Source: Mycobacterium spongiae
GTDB taxonomy: Bacteria; Actinomycetota; Actinomycetes; Mycobacteriales; Mycobacteriaceae
Reading direction: 5' to 3'
Assembly: GCF_018278905.1 (NCBI RefSeq)
Contig: NZ_CP046600.1
Span: 2,666,001 to 2,730,000, forward strand
Length of the DNA stretch: 64,000 bases
Positions 17,073 to 26,360 of this stretch are shown here, piece after piece. The notes under the pieces are model-generated. The model worked only from the letters and a program-made list of their open reading frames with translations. It was not told where the DNA came from and did not search any database. Both the position numbers and the translations under genes were made by a program. Within the stretch, counting starts at the first letter, position 1. Each line of letters begins with the position of its first letter.

Positions 17073-17866
17073 CAGGTATCCATTGGCAGGACGAACGACG
17101 GCGTGATGGTTTCCCCGCTCCCGCTCCCGCTGCGGCGCACGGCGGTTCCGGCCGTATAGAACTCCACGGTGTGTGTTCCCCACCCGTAGTTCGAGATGGC
17201 GAAGTGCACACCGACCACACCGGTTGCGCCGTCGCGCTCGGCCTCGCTTTGCATGCGCGACATGGCCAACTCGCGCGCTTGGTAGTTGCCTTGCGTCCAC
17301 TGGGGCATCTCGATATTTCGGCCAATCTGGCGAAGTGTTTGCATGAACCCCTGCACGGCGATGTGGAACACGCAATTACCCATCACGAAGGCCACCGGCG
17401 CAAACCCGGATCGCAGCAGCGTCACCATATCCTGGCCGGACAGGTGGCTGGAGAACGCTTGTCCGTTGGGGCGCCGAAATGTTCCGGGCTTGGCCGTGTA
17501 GCGCACCGCGGTACCGACGGCCAGAAACTCGAGGTGGTCGCCGCCCTCGCCGTGGTGACGCCACTCGAGCCGGACGCCGACGATGCCATCCGCTTTGAGT
17601 GCGTCGGCTTCGGCCTGCATGCGCGCCATCGCGTTCCAACGCGCCCGGTAGGTCGCCTCGGTGAGAACGCCCAATTCCTGCTGCTGTCGCATACCACTGA
17701 ATTGGAATCCGACATGGTAGACCGAGACACCCATGACGAGCTCGATGGGTTCGAACCCGGCCCCATGCAGCAGCGCGAATTCGTTGATGGACAGGTCGGA
17801 GGTGAACGACTTCTCAGCGTGCGATAGCCGTTCGCTGGCTACGGGATCGAGCGAGCTTGGTTGCAT
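17072..17866 (-). CDS. Tandem YbjQ/UPF0145-domain protein
   Basis: 264 residues containing two copies of a YbjQ-like (DUF74, heavy-metal-binding-domain) fold. The first spans about 25-125 (INEFALLHGAGFEPIELVMG, ADALKADGIVGVRLEW); the second about 140-245 (VTLLRSGFAPVAFVMGNCVF, SEAERDGATGVVGVHFAI). The paired helix-then-VVGV pattern is the family hallmark. YbjQ proteins form rings in crystals; their role is unknown. The downstream gene overlaps by one base. Confidence 0.75.
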   Translation of the reverse strand: MQPSSLDPVASERLSHAEKSFTSDLSINEFALLHGAGFEPIELVMGVSVYHVGFQFSGMRQQQELGVLTEATYRARWNAMARMQAEADALKADGIVGVRLEWRHHGEGGDHLEFLAVGTAVRYTAKPGTFRRPNGQAFSSHLSGQDMVTLLRSGFAPVAFVMGNCVFHIAVQGFMQTLRQIGRNIEMPQWTQGNYQARELAMSRMQSEAERDGATGVVGVHFAISNYGWGTHTVEFYTAGTAVRRSGSGSGETITPSFVLPMDT

Positions 17867-18234
17867 CGTTGAGCGTCCCTTCTGTGGTTTGCGTCAGCGT
17901 ACGACGCGCATGCTGCGAACGGCAGACCTATTCGCCCGATCCGGCGCTTGTCGTGTACCGCGACGGGTCGCATGCCGGCAAGAGCACATCGGGGGACATC
18001 GTGAGATGGCCAATTCCATTGCTTGGGAATCTATCTCAGGGATGCACGGCGCTCGCTTGGTCCGGCGTTGGTCCGTGAGTGCTGCGTCGAGTGTGAGGCC
18101 GACAGCCGGGTCGCGACACTGTCACGGATGCATACCCATTGCGAATCGGCGATCCCATCTACCCCATAGATCACTATCGTCACATCAGCGAACTGCGGAG
18201 GTCAACCCAGCGCTCCGCCCTCGAAAGGTGTGAC
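17867..18234. other. Intergenic region without a supported gene
   Basis: The divergent upstream regions of the YbjQ-like gene and the DUF4185 gene. No RNA gene, repeat or convincing ORF is visible. Confidence 0.5.
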
Positions 18235-19749
18235 ATGTCGCCGCTTCCTCGAACAGTGTCCATCGTGATGGCGTCGGCGGCCGTTACCGGACTCAGCGTT
18301 GCGATAGGCCTCGCGGCGCCGGCGACGGCCGTGCCATGCACGGGGGACGCCGCGCATGGTCCGCCGCCACCCAACGCGGTGGTGACCGCGCCCGAGTCCA
18401 CCACGCTCGGCCCGGTACCGTCGCGTCGGCGACCGCTACCCACCGGGCGCAGGCCTCGAGGTGCCAATGAGCGCGCGCCGTTGCCCAAGTTGGGCCCGCT
18501 GATATCTGCTCTGATCAACCCTCATGCTCCGCAGTCCGCGCCGCTGCAACATCAGGCGGCGGTACCCCAGCGCCAAGCGGCGGTGCCCCGCCCCAGTCCG
18601 CCCGCCCCGGCGCACCAACCTCCGCCGGTTGCTGCTGCGCCCAGTCCGAACGCGGCCCCAGCTCCGGCGCCACCACCGCCCCCGCCGCCGGCAGACCCGC
18701 CCCCCCCGATCGGCGGTGCGCCGACATCGCTCGTTGGCTGGGTGAGCGGACCGGAAAGCCCCAACCACACCCTGGAACGTTTCGGTATCTCCGGCACTGA
18801 CCTCGGGGTTATGTGGGACAACGGCGATCCCGCCAACAAGCAGGTACTCATGGCCTTCGGTGACACAGTCGGCTATTGCAGCGTCGACGGCCACCAGTGG
18901 CGTTACAACACGCTGTTCCGAAGCAGAGACCGCGATCTGGAGCACGGAATCACGATCGAGCCCGGACATGCTTCCAACAGGTACTCGGGCTCCCCGCTGC
19001 GGCAGCCGGGTTTCTCCAAACAGATCATCAACAGCATCAAGTTCGCACCGAATGAGACGGGAATCATTCCCACCTCGGGGATATCCGTCGGGAAAACCCA
19101 GTTCGTCAATTTCATGTCCATCAGGGACTGGCTTCGTGACGGTGAGTGGACGACGAACTATTCGGCGATCGCGGTGTCCCGCGACAACGGCCAGAACTGG
19201 GGGGTCTATCCCGGCACCATCCGCACTTCCAGGCCCGACGGCGCCGCGAAAGCCAAATTCGTTCCAGGAAACGAGAACTTCCAGATGGGGGCGTTCGTCA
19301 AAGGCACCGACGGCTACCTCTACTCGTTCGGGACGCCGGGCGGACGAGGTGGCCCGGCCCACGTCGCCCGAGTTCCGCAGCGCTTTGTGCCGGACCTGAC
19401 CAAGTACGAATACTGGAATGGGGAATCCAACTCGTGGGCTCCCAAGAATCCGGGCGCAGCGACGCCCGTCATCCCGGGGCCGGTGGCCGAGATGTCGGTC
19501 CAATACAACACCTATCTCAAGCAATACCTGGCGATGTATACCAACGGCGCGAACGACGTCGTGGCAAGGACCGCGCCGGCTCCGCAGGGACCGTGGAGTC
19601 CCGAACAACTGCTCGTATCGTCCTTCCAGATACCCGGCGGCATCTACGCGCCGATGATGCACCCATGGTCGACCGGTAAAGACGTGTACTTCAACTTATC
19701 GCTGTGGTCGGCATACAACGTGATGTTGATGCACACCGTGCTGCCATAG
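18235..19749 (+). CDS. Secreted proline-rich DUF4185 protein (Rv1754c-like)
   Basis: 504 residues from ATG 18235, chosen for its GAAAGGTG Shine-Dalgarno and the signal peptide that follows (MSPLPRTVSIVMASAAVTG, cleavage near ATAVP). Residues about 55-175 are a Pro/Ala-rich linker with a run of prolines. The rest is the DUF4185 domain, a beta-propeller-like fold (FGISGTDLGVMWDNGD, LMAFGDTVGYC, GGIYAPMMHPW). It is likely a cell-envelope or secreted protein, function unknown. In M. tuberculosis Rv1754c is on the opposite strand relative to its neighbours; here it is on the plus strand, so the segment is rearranged. Confidence 0.82.
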   Translation: MSPLPRTVSIVMASAAVTGLSVAIGLAAPATAVPCTGDAAHGPPPPNAVVTAPESTTLGPVPSRRRPLPTGRRPRGANERAPLPKLGPLISALINPHAPQSAPLQHQAAVPQRQAAVPRPSPPAPAHQPPPVAAAPSPNAAPAPAPPPPPPPADPPPPIGGAPTSLVGWVSGPESPNHTLERFGISGTDLGVMWDNGDPANKQVLMAFGDTVGYCSVDGHQWRYNTLFRSRDRDLEHGITIEPGHASNRYSGSPLRQPGFSKQIINSIKFAPNETGIIPTSGISVGKTQFVNFMSIRDWLRDGEWTTNYSAIAVSRDNGQNWGVYPGTIRTSRPDGAAKAKFVPGNENFQMGAFVKGTDGYLYSFGTPGGRGGPAHVARVPQRFVPDLTKYEYWNGESNSWAPKNPGAATPVIPGPVAEMSVQYNTYLKQYLAMYTNGANDVVARTAPAPQGPWSPEQLLVSSFQIPGGIYAPMMHPWSTGKDVYFNLSLWSAYNVMLMHTVLP

Positions 19750-20114
19750 CAAACCCCGGCTTCTCCGTCTTGCTGACGGGTGTCCCCGATCGCCCAAAAA
19801 TGAAGGGCGAGTGTATGAAACATCAAGGGCGAGTAAAGCGCACGCCGGGTAGCTGTGAGAAGGCTCCAAGGATGCTGCGTATTGGCGGGGAGTCCGAATG
19901 GATCCCGCGAAAACGCACGTCGACGCCATAAACTTCGCGTCAGCTAGTTGCCGTTTCGACGTGATCGCTTTGTCCGCCCAATTGTGTTGGCGGCTTTGGG
20001 ATTTCAGTCGACGACGGTGTGTTGCGTTGTGCGCTCTGGCGATTCTATGCGGACGCCGCAACGAGTTCCAAACTGGCGGTGATGTCAGTCGGCGCCGAGG
20101 CCGAGGAGGTAGTT
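19750..20114. other. Upstream region of the acyl-AMP ligase operon
   Basis: An AT-richer stretch than its surroundings, with no gene I can support. It should contain the promoter of the ligase-PPE-YbaB operon. An in-frame ATG at 20082 could extend the ligase by 11 residues. Confidence 0.5.
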
Positions 20115-21797
20115 GTGAGCCGGTTTACCGACACGATGATTCGCAATGCCTGTGAGAGCACCAGGGGCATGGTGACTGGTGAACCACACACCCCGGTCCG
20201 GCACACCTGGCGTGAGGTCCACGAGCGTGCTCGTCGGGTGGCGGGAGGGCTGGCCGCCGCCGGTATCGGCCACGACGACACCATCGGTGTCCTGGTCGAG
20301 GCGCCAGTGGAGATCGCCCCGATCGCCCAGGGGCTGTGGATACGCGGAGCGGCCGTGTCCATGCTGCACCAGCCCCCACCGCGCACCGACCTGATGGAGT
20401 GGGCCGACCACACCAGCGCAGCCATCGAGACGATCAAGTGCAGCACCGTCATTGTCTCCGAGCGGTTCTTCGCGACTGTGTCCATGCTGGAGGAACGCGG
20501 AGTCAAGGTGCTTCTGGTCGATCACCTGCTGGCCTCCGATCCGGCCGATCCAAGCGACATCGACGAGGACGATCTTGCGCTGATACAGCTGACCTCCGGG
20601 TCTACCGGGCGACCCAAGGCGGTTCTGATCACCCACCGCAACCTGTACTCCAATATCGCCGCGATGTTCGCCGCCGCTGGGTTCGGCGCCGACGTCGACA
20701 ACGAGGTCATGGTCAGCTGGTTGCCATGCGCCCATGACATGGGGATGATCGGCTTCTTGACACTGCCGATGTGTTTCGGCCTCGAATTGGTCAAGGTCAC
20801 CCCGATGGATTTCCTACGGGACGCCCTGCTCTGGGCCACGTTGATCGACAAATACCAGGCGACGATGACCGGCGCCCCCAACCGCTTTTATGCGCTGTTC
20901 GCGAGACGGCTACGCGAGCAGGCCAAGCCGGGCCAGTTCGACCTGTCGACGTTGCGCTTCGCGCTTTCCGGTTCCGAGCCGGTGGAGCCGGGCGATATCG
21001 AGGATCTGATCGACGCGGGCGCGCCGTTCGGGCTTAAGCCACAGGCGATCTTGGCGGCCTACGGGATGGCGGAGGCCACGTTGGCGGTGTCGTTCTCCGA
21101 ATACGGTGTGGGCCTGGTGGTCGATGAGGTGGACGCCGACCTGCTGTCAGCGTCGCGCCGTGCCGTACCGACCACCGCGGGTAACGTCCGCAGGCTGGCC
21201 GCGCTGGGACCGCCATTGCAGGGACTGGAGGTTCGTGTCGTCGACGAGAACGGCACGGTGTTACCCACCCGGGACGTCGGGGTGATTGAGCTGCGTGGCG
21301 AATCGCTGACCCCGGGCTATGTCACGACGAAAGGTTTCGTCCGGGCGCGAAATGAGCAGGGCTGGTATGACACCGGCGACCTGGGTTACCGGATGGAGAA
21401 CGGCCACATCGTGGTGTGCGACCGGGTCGCAGACGTCATCACCACGACAAGTGGTGCCGTCTATCCCACCGCCATCGAGCGGGCCGCAGGCCGAGTAGCC
21501 GGCGTCCGCTCGGGCTGCGCGGTGGCTGTGCGGCTCAACGCGGGGCATCTGTGGGAGAGTTTCGCGGTCGCGGTCGAGTCCAACGTCTTCGAGGACCGCA
21601 ACCAGGCCCATCGCATCGAGCGGCAGGTGGCCGACGAGGTTCTCAGCGAGGTCCACGTACGACCGCGCGACGTCGTCGTCCTCGGTCCTGGAACCATTCC
21701 CAAGACGCCGTCAGGCAAATTGCAGCGAACGGCTTCGGCTGCACTCATCCGTAATGATCACCGGCAGGCACCGGTATCAGTACTTGAAAACAGGTAA
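20115..21797 (+). CDS. Acyl-AMP ligase, FAAL-like FadD
   Basis: 560 residues from GTG 20115, which has GAGGAGG 5 bases ahead. The A3 motif [12 protein letters not shown] (about 159-170) and the FAAL-like segment [14 protein letters not shown] place it in the adenylate-forming superfamily, closer to fatty-acyl-AMP ligases than to CoA ligases. A5 is [11 protein letters not shown]7 is WYDTGDLGY and the catalytic lysine motif is [11 protein letters not shown] near the C-terminus. FAALs activate fatty acids and pass them to acyl carrier proteins of PKS or NRPS enzymes; none is present nearby. The next gene starts 33 bp downstream, so it probably shares the transcript with the PPE and YbaB-like genes. 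Confidence 0.85.
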   Translation: MSRFTDTMIRNACESTRGMVTGEPHTPVRHTWREVHERARRVAGGLAAAGIGHDDTIGVLVEAPVEIAPIAQGLWIRGAAVSMLHQPPPRTDLMEWADHTSAAIETIKCSTVIVSERFFATVSMLEERGVKVLLVDHLLASDPADPSDIDEDDLALIQLTSGSTGRPKAVLITHRNLYSNIAAMFAAAGFGADVDNEVMVSWLPCAHDMGMIGFLTLPMCFGLELVKVTPMDFLRDALLWATLIDKYQATMTGAPNRFYALFARRLREQAKPGQFDLSTLRFALSGSEPVEPGDIEDLIDAGAPFGLKPQAILAAYGMAEATLAVSFSEYGVGLVVDEVDADLLSASRRAVPTTAGNVRRLAALGPPLQGLEVRVVDENGTVLPTRDVGVIELRGESLTPGYVTTKGFVRARNEQGWYDTGDLGYRMENGHIVVCDRVADVITTTSGAVYPTAIERAAGRVAGVRSGCAVAVRLNAGHLWESFAVAVESNVFEDRNQAHRIERQVADEVLSEVHVRPRDVVVLGPGTIPKTPSGKLQRTASAALIRNDHRQAPVSVLENR

Positions 21798-21830
21798 GTA
21801 AAACTAGTAGAAGAGGAGCGGGGTAAGGTA

Positions 21831-23666
21831 ATGGGCGGTCTTCCCGGGGGAAATATTCACTTAGATGTCAACGGTTCGCTCGACGATCTTGTCAAGCTTA
21901 TCAATGGTGTCTTTCCACAGCTCGTTGACGTCTTTTTTGACCTGGATCTTCCGGGGTTGTTCGCCGGTTTGGGCACCTTGCTCGGCAGCACTGATCAGCT
22001 CTTGGATATTCTTGCCGCCGCCGGTCCCGCATTTCAGGAGATTGCCGACAGCGCAGGCTCCCTCGCCACATTGGCGGCCGACGCTGTGGGCAGCTTCGGG
22101 CCTGCCGTTATTGGCGTGGGCGACTTTATGTCGTCCCTGGTGAGCAATTCTCTCGTTCCATTGATACCGCTCATCGACGCGGTAGGGCCGCTCATGGATA
22201 ATGTGATCGGTGGATTCCTTACCTTCTCCAGCACCGTCTCCGATGTTATTATTCCCCTAGAATCGGCGATGTTCGACAACATAATAACTTCGATCGCATC
22301 CCTGGATGATTTGTCTATAGGACTCAGCGCTTTCGTGCGGGCACTGGGCATTCGGATGGACCAGACAATGCTTGCGCTCAGCCAAGATCTCGGTTCTTTC
22401 TTCCAAAACCTCGCAAACATGATCGCTGGCGAACCCGTTTCCGGCGTCCCGATGATGCCAGCCGCGGCCGCCACCGATTTTGGAGCAGTGCCCCCCGAGA
22501 TCACGTCGGCCCAGATGCACACGGGTCCGGGGCCCGAGCCGATGATGACCGCCGCGGCGGCCTGGGACGGGGTGGCCGCCGATGCGGACTCCACGGCCGT
22601 TTCCATCCAGTCGGTGGTCTCCGAGTTGCCGGATGAGTCGTGGCAGGGGCCGACGGCGGGTGCGATGGCAGCCGCGGCCGAGCCGTTTGTGGCCTGGCTC
22701 AATGGTGTGTCCGCGCAAGCTCAACAGGCAGCGGCCCAGGCGCAGGCGGCGGTGAGCGCCTTTGCGTCCGCGTTCGCGGCGATAGTGCCCCCGCCGGCGA
22801 TCGCGGCCAACCGCGCTCAGCTAGCGGCGCTGGTCGCTACCAACATCTTCGGACAGAACACTGCGGCGATTATGGCCACCGAGGCCGAGTACTCCGAGAT
22901 GTGGGCACAGGATGCCACCGCGATGTACGGGTATGCCGGCGCCGCTGCTGCCGCGACCGCGCTGAGCCCGTTCACCTCGCCGCCGCCGACCACCACATCG
23001 ACCGGGCCGCAAGATCAGGCCGACGCGGTCAACCAGGCCATGCAGACCCTCGGCGCTGCCGGCAGCGCCCCAATGATGGGTGCAACCGCGCTCTTCCAGG
23101 CGGTACCTCAGGCGTTGCAAGGGCTCGCCCAGCCAGCATCGATGGCACCGCAATCGGTGGGGTCGCTGATGCAGCCCGCAATAGGGCCGGCATCGTCTGC
23201 GGCGATGGTCGCTCCTGGTTTGGCGTCGATGGGCGCGTCGAGCCCGGGCATGGGATCGGTGGCGCCGGCCATGGGACCGGTGGCGCCGGCAGCTTCGTCT
23301 TTCGTCATGCCACCAGCCGCACCAGCGGGCGCTGGCCTAACTGGCGGGCTCGGCACGTCGGGCTTGGGCTCCGGCGGGGCGGGCGCGATGTCGGCGAGCA
23401 TGGGTCGAGCGGGATCCATGGGCGGGTTGTCGGTGCCGCCAGCCTGGGCAACCGGCGCATCGACAGCGGGCCCGGCGGCCTCGGTGATGCCGGGCACCGG
23501 AATGGCCGGACTGGGCGCCGCCCCGGCGGCTTCAGCCGCTTCGGAGCCTGCGGCGAGCACCGCTGCGGGGGTCCGCATGCCCGGTCTGACGCCCGTACCG
23601 GCAAACGCGAAAGTGTCCTGGTCGCAACCATATGAGGGGGCGTTGTGGAATCCAAAGCTGGCCTGA
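21831..23666 (+). CDS. PPE protein with a novel N-terminal domain
   Basis: 611 residues from ATG 21831 (GAGGAG Shine-Dalgarno). Residues 1-210 match no PPE sequence I know: long hydrophobic or amphipathic helices (LVKLINGVFPQLVDVF, VIGVGDFMSSLVSN, VPLIPLIDAVGPLMDNVI). The PPE domain begins only at about residue 216 with TDFGAVPPEITSAQMHTGPG and has the usual WQGPTAGAMAAAAEPFVAWL and NIFGQNTAAIMATEAEY. The C-terminal part is Ala/Gly/Met-rich with the PPE-SVP motif GGLSVPPAW (531-539). GC is about 48% in the extension (29 of 60 bases at 22201-22260) and about 77% in the PPE domain (46 of 60 at 22621-22680), which points to a fusion. The stop overlaps the next start by 22 bp. Confidence 0.88.
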   Translation: MGGLPGGNIHLDVNGSLDDLVKLINGVFPQLVDVFFDLDLPGLFAGLGTLLGSTDQLLDILAAAGPAFQEIADSAGSLATLAADAVGSFGPAVIGVGDFMSSLVSNSLVPLIPLIDAVGPLMDNVIGGFLTFSSTVSDVIIPLESAMFDNIITSIASLDDLSIGLSAFVRALGIRMDQTMLALSQDLGSFFQNLANMIAGEPVSGVPMMPAAAATDFGAVPPEITSAQMHTGPGPEPMMTAAAAWDGVAADADSTAVSIQSVVSELPDESWQGPTAGAMAAAAEPFVAWLNGVSAQAQQAAAQAQAAVSAFASAFAAIVPPPAIAANRAQLAALVATNIFGQNTAAIMATEAEYSEMWAQDATAMYGYAGAAAAATALSPFTSPPPTTTSTGPQDQADAVNQAMQTLGAAGSAPMMGATALFQAVPQALQGLAQPASMAPQSVGSLMQPAIGPASSAAMVAPGLASMGASSPGMGSVAPAMGPVAPAASSFVMPPAAPAGAGLTGGLGTSGLGSGGAGAMSASMGRAGSMGGLSVPPAWATGASTAGPAASVMPGTGMAGLGAAPAASAASEPAASTAAGVRMPGLTPVPANAKVSWSQPYEGALWNPKLA

Positions 23667-24094
23667 ACGGCCTCAGCACCGAGTCGGCTGCTGACGAAGA
23701 GCTCACGGAGAAGGTCGAGCTCGCGCGGAGTGTTATCAACAACACGCACCAAAAGCTCCTCGGTGTAAGAGAGCAACTCAGCGCGCGAACCGCCACTATG
23801 GACTTCCATTCCAATCTCGAGCTGACCAAGAATCTGCTCGAGAGTCTGAGGACTAGTATTGGCAGCTGGCATAACACGGTTGCTCAATCAGTGTTCACAT
23901 CCAAGAGCGACGAAGATCTGGTGCAGATCTCCGTAACCGGTGGCGGTGAAGTGCGGTCCGTAAAGCTTGCCCGCGAAATCGTCAATCCAGACGATATTGC
24001 TACCCTGGAAGACTTCATAGCCCTCGTTATCGCGGATTTATTTCAGCAAATCCACTATTTTGCGAAAAACCACCTTGAATACCGCGATCTCTAG
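23645..24094 (+). CDS. YbaB/EbfC-like protein with helical N-terminus
   Basis: 149 residues from GTG 23645 (AGGGGG upstream), overlapping the PPE gene by 22 bp. Residues 15-85 are predicted helical, coiled-coil-like (EELTEKVELARSVINNTHQK). Residues about 95-140 fit the YbaB core: VQISVTGGGEVRSVKLARE then NPDDIATLEDFIALVIADL. YbaB proteins are small nucleoid-associated dimers; in mycobacteria EspL of the ESX-1 region has a related fold. The overlap with a PPE gene suggests a secretion-linked or chaperone-like role rather than general DNA binding; this is inference. Confidence 0.72.
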   Translation: MESKAGLNGLSTESAADEELTEKVELARSVINNTHQKLLGVREQLSARTATMDFHSNLELTKNLLESLRTSIGSWHNTVAQSVFTSKSDEDLVQISVTGGGEVRSVKLAREIVNPDDIATLEDFIALVIADLFQQIHYFAKNHLEYRDL

Positions 24095-24242
24095 AGTGCG
24101 CGTGCGAGGAATGGATCATTGAGACGCTATCCAGTGTAACGGTGAATGTGTGCCGGGCAGCTAACGTCTGAAACTCAGACTGGGGCGCCCCAGATCGCCA
24201 CTGCGATGCCCGCCTCAGGTCTCAGCGCGCCATCGTCGTAGG

Positions 24243-24797
24243 GTGGCGCCCGTGGCCGAGCAGGACGGGCGCCACTGGGACGAGCACTATGCGAATCTGG
24301 GACCGGCACCGGTTCGCGGGGTCGTCGCGCCCGGTTTCCTGGCGTCCCACTCGGCCGTAATCCCAATCGCGGGAACGGCTCTCGATCTGGCCTGTGGCCG
24401 GGGAATGTCGACGGTCTGGCTGGCACGGCGCGGCCTGGACGTTGTGGGAGTAGATGTCTCGCCAGTGGCCGTTGATCAAGCACGAGATCTGGCGCGGCGC
24501 GCTGGTGTCGGCGATCGATGTCGGTTTGCGGTCGCCGACCTCGACGATGGTTTGCCGCCCGGCCCGCAAGTTGACGTTGTCGTGTGTCAAAAATTCCGCG
24601 ACCCGCGGCTCCACCAGGCGATCATCGACCGGCTGTCGCCTGGCGGGTTGCTCGCCATGGAGGTATTGAGCGAAGTGGGAGCCGCTCCTGGGCCGTTCCG
24701 TGCACGGCCCGGTGAGCTCCTCGCCGCGTTCGCGCACCTCGATCTGGTGGCCTCCGGAGAGGGGAGCGGTTGCGCATGGCTGCTGGCGCGCCGTTAG
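24243..24797 (+). CDS. Class I SAM-dependent methyltransferase
   Basis: 184 residues from GTG 24243 (GTG 24252 is also possible). Motif I is ALDLACGRGMSTVWLARRG, followed by VVGVDVSP (motif post I), the acidic FAVADLDDGLPP and SPGGLLAMEVL. It looks like the TehB/thiopurine-methyltransferase-like small methyltransferases. The substrate is unknown. It lies 148 bp downstream of the YbaB-like gene on the same strand, so co-transcription with that operon is possible but not shown. Confidence 0.82.
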   Translation: MAPVAEQDGRHWDEHYANLGPAPVRGVVAPGFLASHSAVIPIAGTALDLACGRGMSTVWLARRGLDVVGVDVSPVAVDQARDLARRAGVGDRCRFAVADLDDGLPPGPQVDVVVCQKFRDPRLHQAIIDRLSPGGLLAMEVLSEVGAAPGPFRARPGELLAAFAHLDLVASGEGSGCAWLLARR

Positions 24798-24862
24798 CTC
24801 CATGACAGTGCCGCGCCCTCAGAGCACCGCCAACGACCCGAAAGCCGACTGCTCTTCGACGA

Positions 24863-25234
24863 TCAGGCCACGACGCCTCTTCGGGCGGCAATCTTGGCGC
24901 GTACCACCCTCATATCCAGCGATTTTATCTGGCTGACGAGGTTATCCAGCACGGCCTGCGTCATCGCACCGGCTTGGCTGTAGACCAGCACTCCATCTCG
25001 GAACGCCATGATGGTCGGGATCGAGCGGATGCCCACCATGGCCGCCAGTTCAGGCTCCGCCTGGGTGTCGACCTTGGCGTGCACAACATCCGGGTGGGCG
25101 CGCGCCGACGCTTCATAGATGGGCGCAAAGGCCTGGCAGGGTCGACAGTAGGAAGCCCAAAAATCCACCAGTACAAGCGGATTGTTTACGACAGCGGACT
25201 CGAACGTCGCAAGCGTCAGATCGGTCGTGGTCAT
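24863..25234 (-). CDS. Thioredoxin-like protein with CRPC active site
   Basis: About 123 residues from ATG 25234, chosen for its GAAAGGACGG Shine-Dalgarno over the in-frame ATG at 25282. The thioredoxin fold shows LVLVDFWASYCRPCQAFAP with CRPC in place of the standard CGPC, then VDTQAEPELAAMVGIRSIPT with the cis-proline. The arginine should shift the redox potential of the disulfide. It is divergent from a CstR-like repressor, and both start regions carry matching palindromes, so it is likely controlled by that repressor in a sulfur or thiol stress response. Confidence 0.87.
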   Translation of the reverse strand: MTTTDLTLATFESAVVNNPLVLVDFWASYCRPCQAFAPIYEASARAHPDVVHAKVDTQAEPELAAMVGIRSIPTIMAFRDGVLVYSQAGAMTQAVLDNLVSQIKSLDMRVVRAKIAARRGVVA

Positions 25235-25273
25235 GGTCCGTCCTTTCGATTGGCGCTGTACCTTCCTCAACAG

Positions 25274-25638
<365 letters not shown>

Positions 25639-25697
25639 AAGGCACTGGGGCGACTCGAAACCACCGGAGAGAATCGAAAAGACGGAGGATGACAAGC

Positions 25698-26129
25698 ATG
25701 GACATCGCATTGTCGACAACGCTGCACACCACTTTCGAGGACGCGGTCACCCGCACCCGTGAGGCGTTGGCGGAGCAGGGCTTTGGTGTGTTGACCGAGA
25801 TCGACGTGAAGGCAACCCTGAAGGCCAAACTGGGCGAGGACATCGAGGACTATCTCATCCTCGGCGCGTGTAACCCGCCGTTGGCGCATCGCGCCGTGGA
25901 CGTGAATCGCCAGATCGGCCTACTGCTGCCCTGCAACGTCGTGGTGCGCGCCGACCCGCAGCGTGCCGACGCGGTGCTCGTCGAGGCAATGAATCCGCAG
26001 CTACTGGTGCAGGTGACCGAGGAAGCCAAGCTTGTTCCAATCGCCGAGGAGGTTTCCGCCCGGCTGCGTACCGCGGTCGAGTCTCTGGAAGGCTCCCACA
26101 CGCCGGCGGTCGAACAGCTGCACGGCTGA
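25698..26129 (+). CDS. DUF302 protein (Rv1767-like)
   Basis: 143 residues. ATG 25698 is preferred to 25689 because GGAGGA lies 8 bases before it. It begins MDIALSTTLHTTFEDAVTRT and contains the DUF302 core: EQGFGVLTEIDVKATLKAKL, YLILGACNPPLAHRAV and the end LVPIAEEVSARLR. DUF302 proteins bind small ligands in structures, but no reaction is established. It follows the CstR-like gene by 59 bp and is probably in its regulon. Confidence 0.88.
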   Translation: MDIALSTTLHTTFEDAVTRTREALAEQGFGVLTEIDVKATLKAKLGEDIEDYLILGACNPPLAHRAVDVNRQIGLLLPCNVVVRADPQRADAVLVEAMNPQLLVQVTEEAKLVPIAEEVSARLRTAVESLEGSHTPAVEQLHG

Positions 26130-26360
26130 GCTACACAGGCCGAGGCTGCACGCACACCGCACTGTGCGAATCCGCCGAACGCAGCCCGGCCTGACGCGCC
26201 CGATACCCCCGCCCTGAAACGTTCCGGACCCGCAAGGCGAAACGGATAGTAGGACACGCGGAAATGCGGGGTGTGCTGGCCAGATGGCGATACCCTTTGT
26301 CGAGGGTTCGTCGGCGCCCGGGCACCCGCCGGGTTTCCATGAGCTGGTGGGAGGTCCCTG

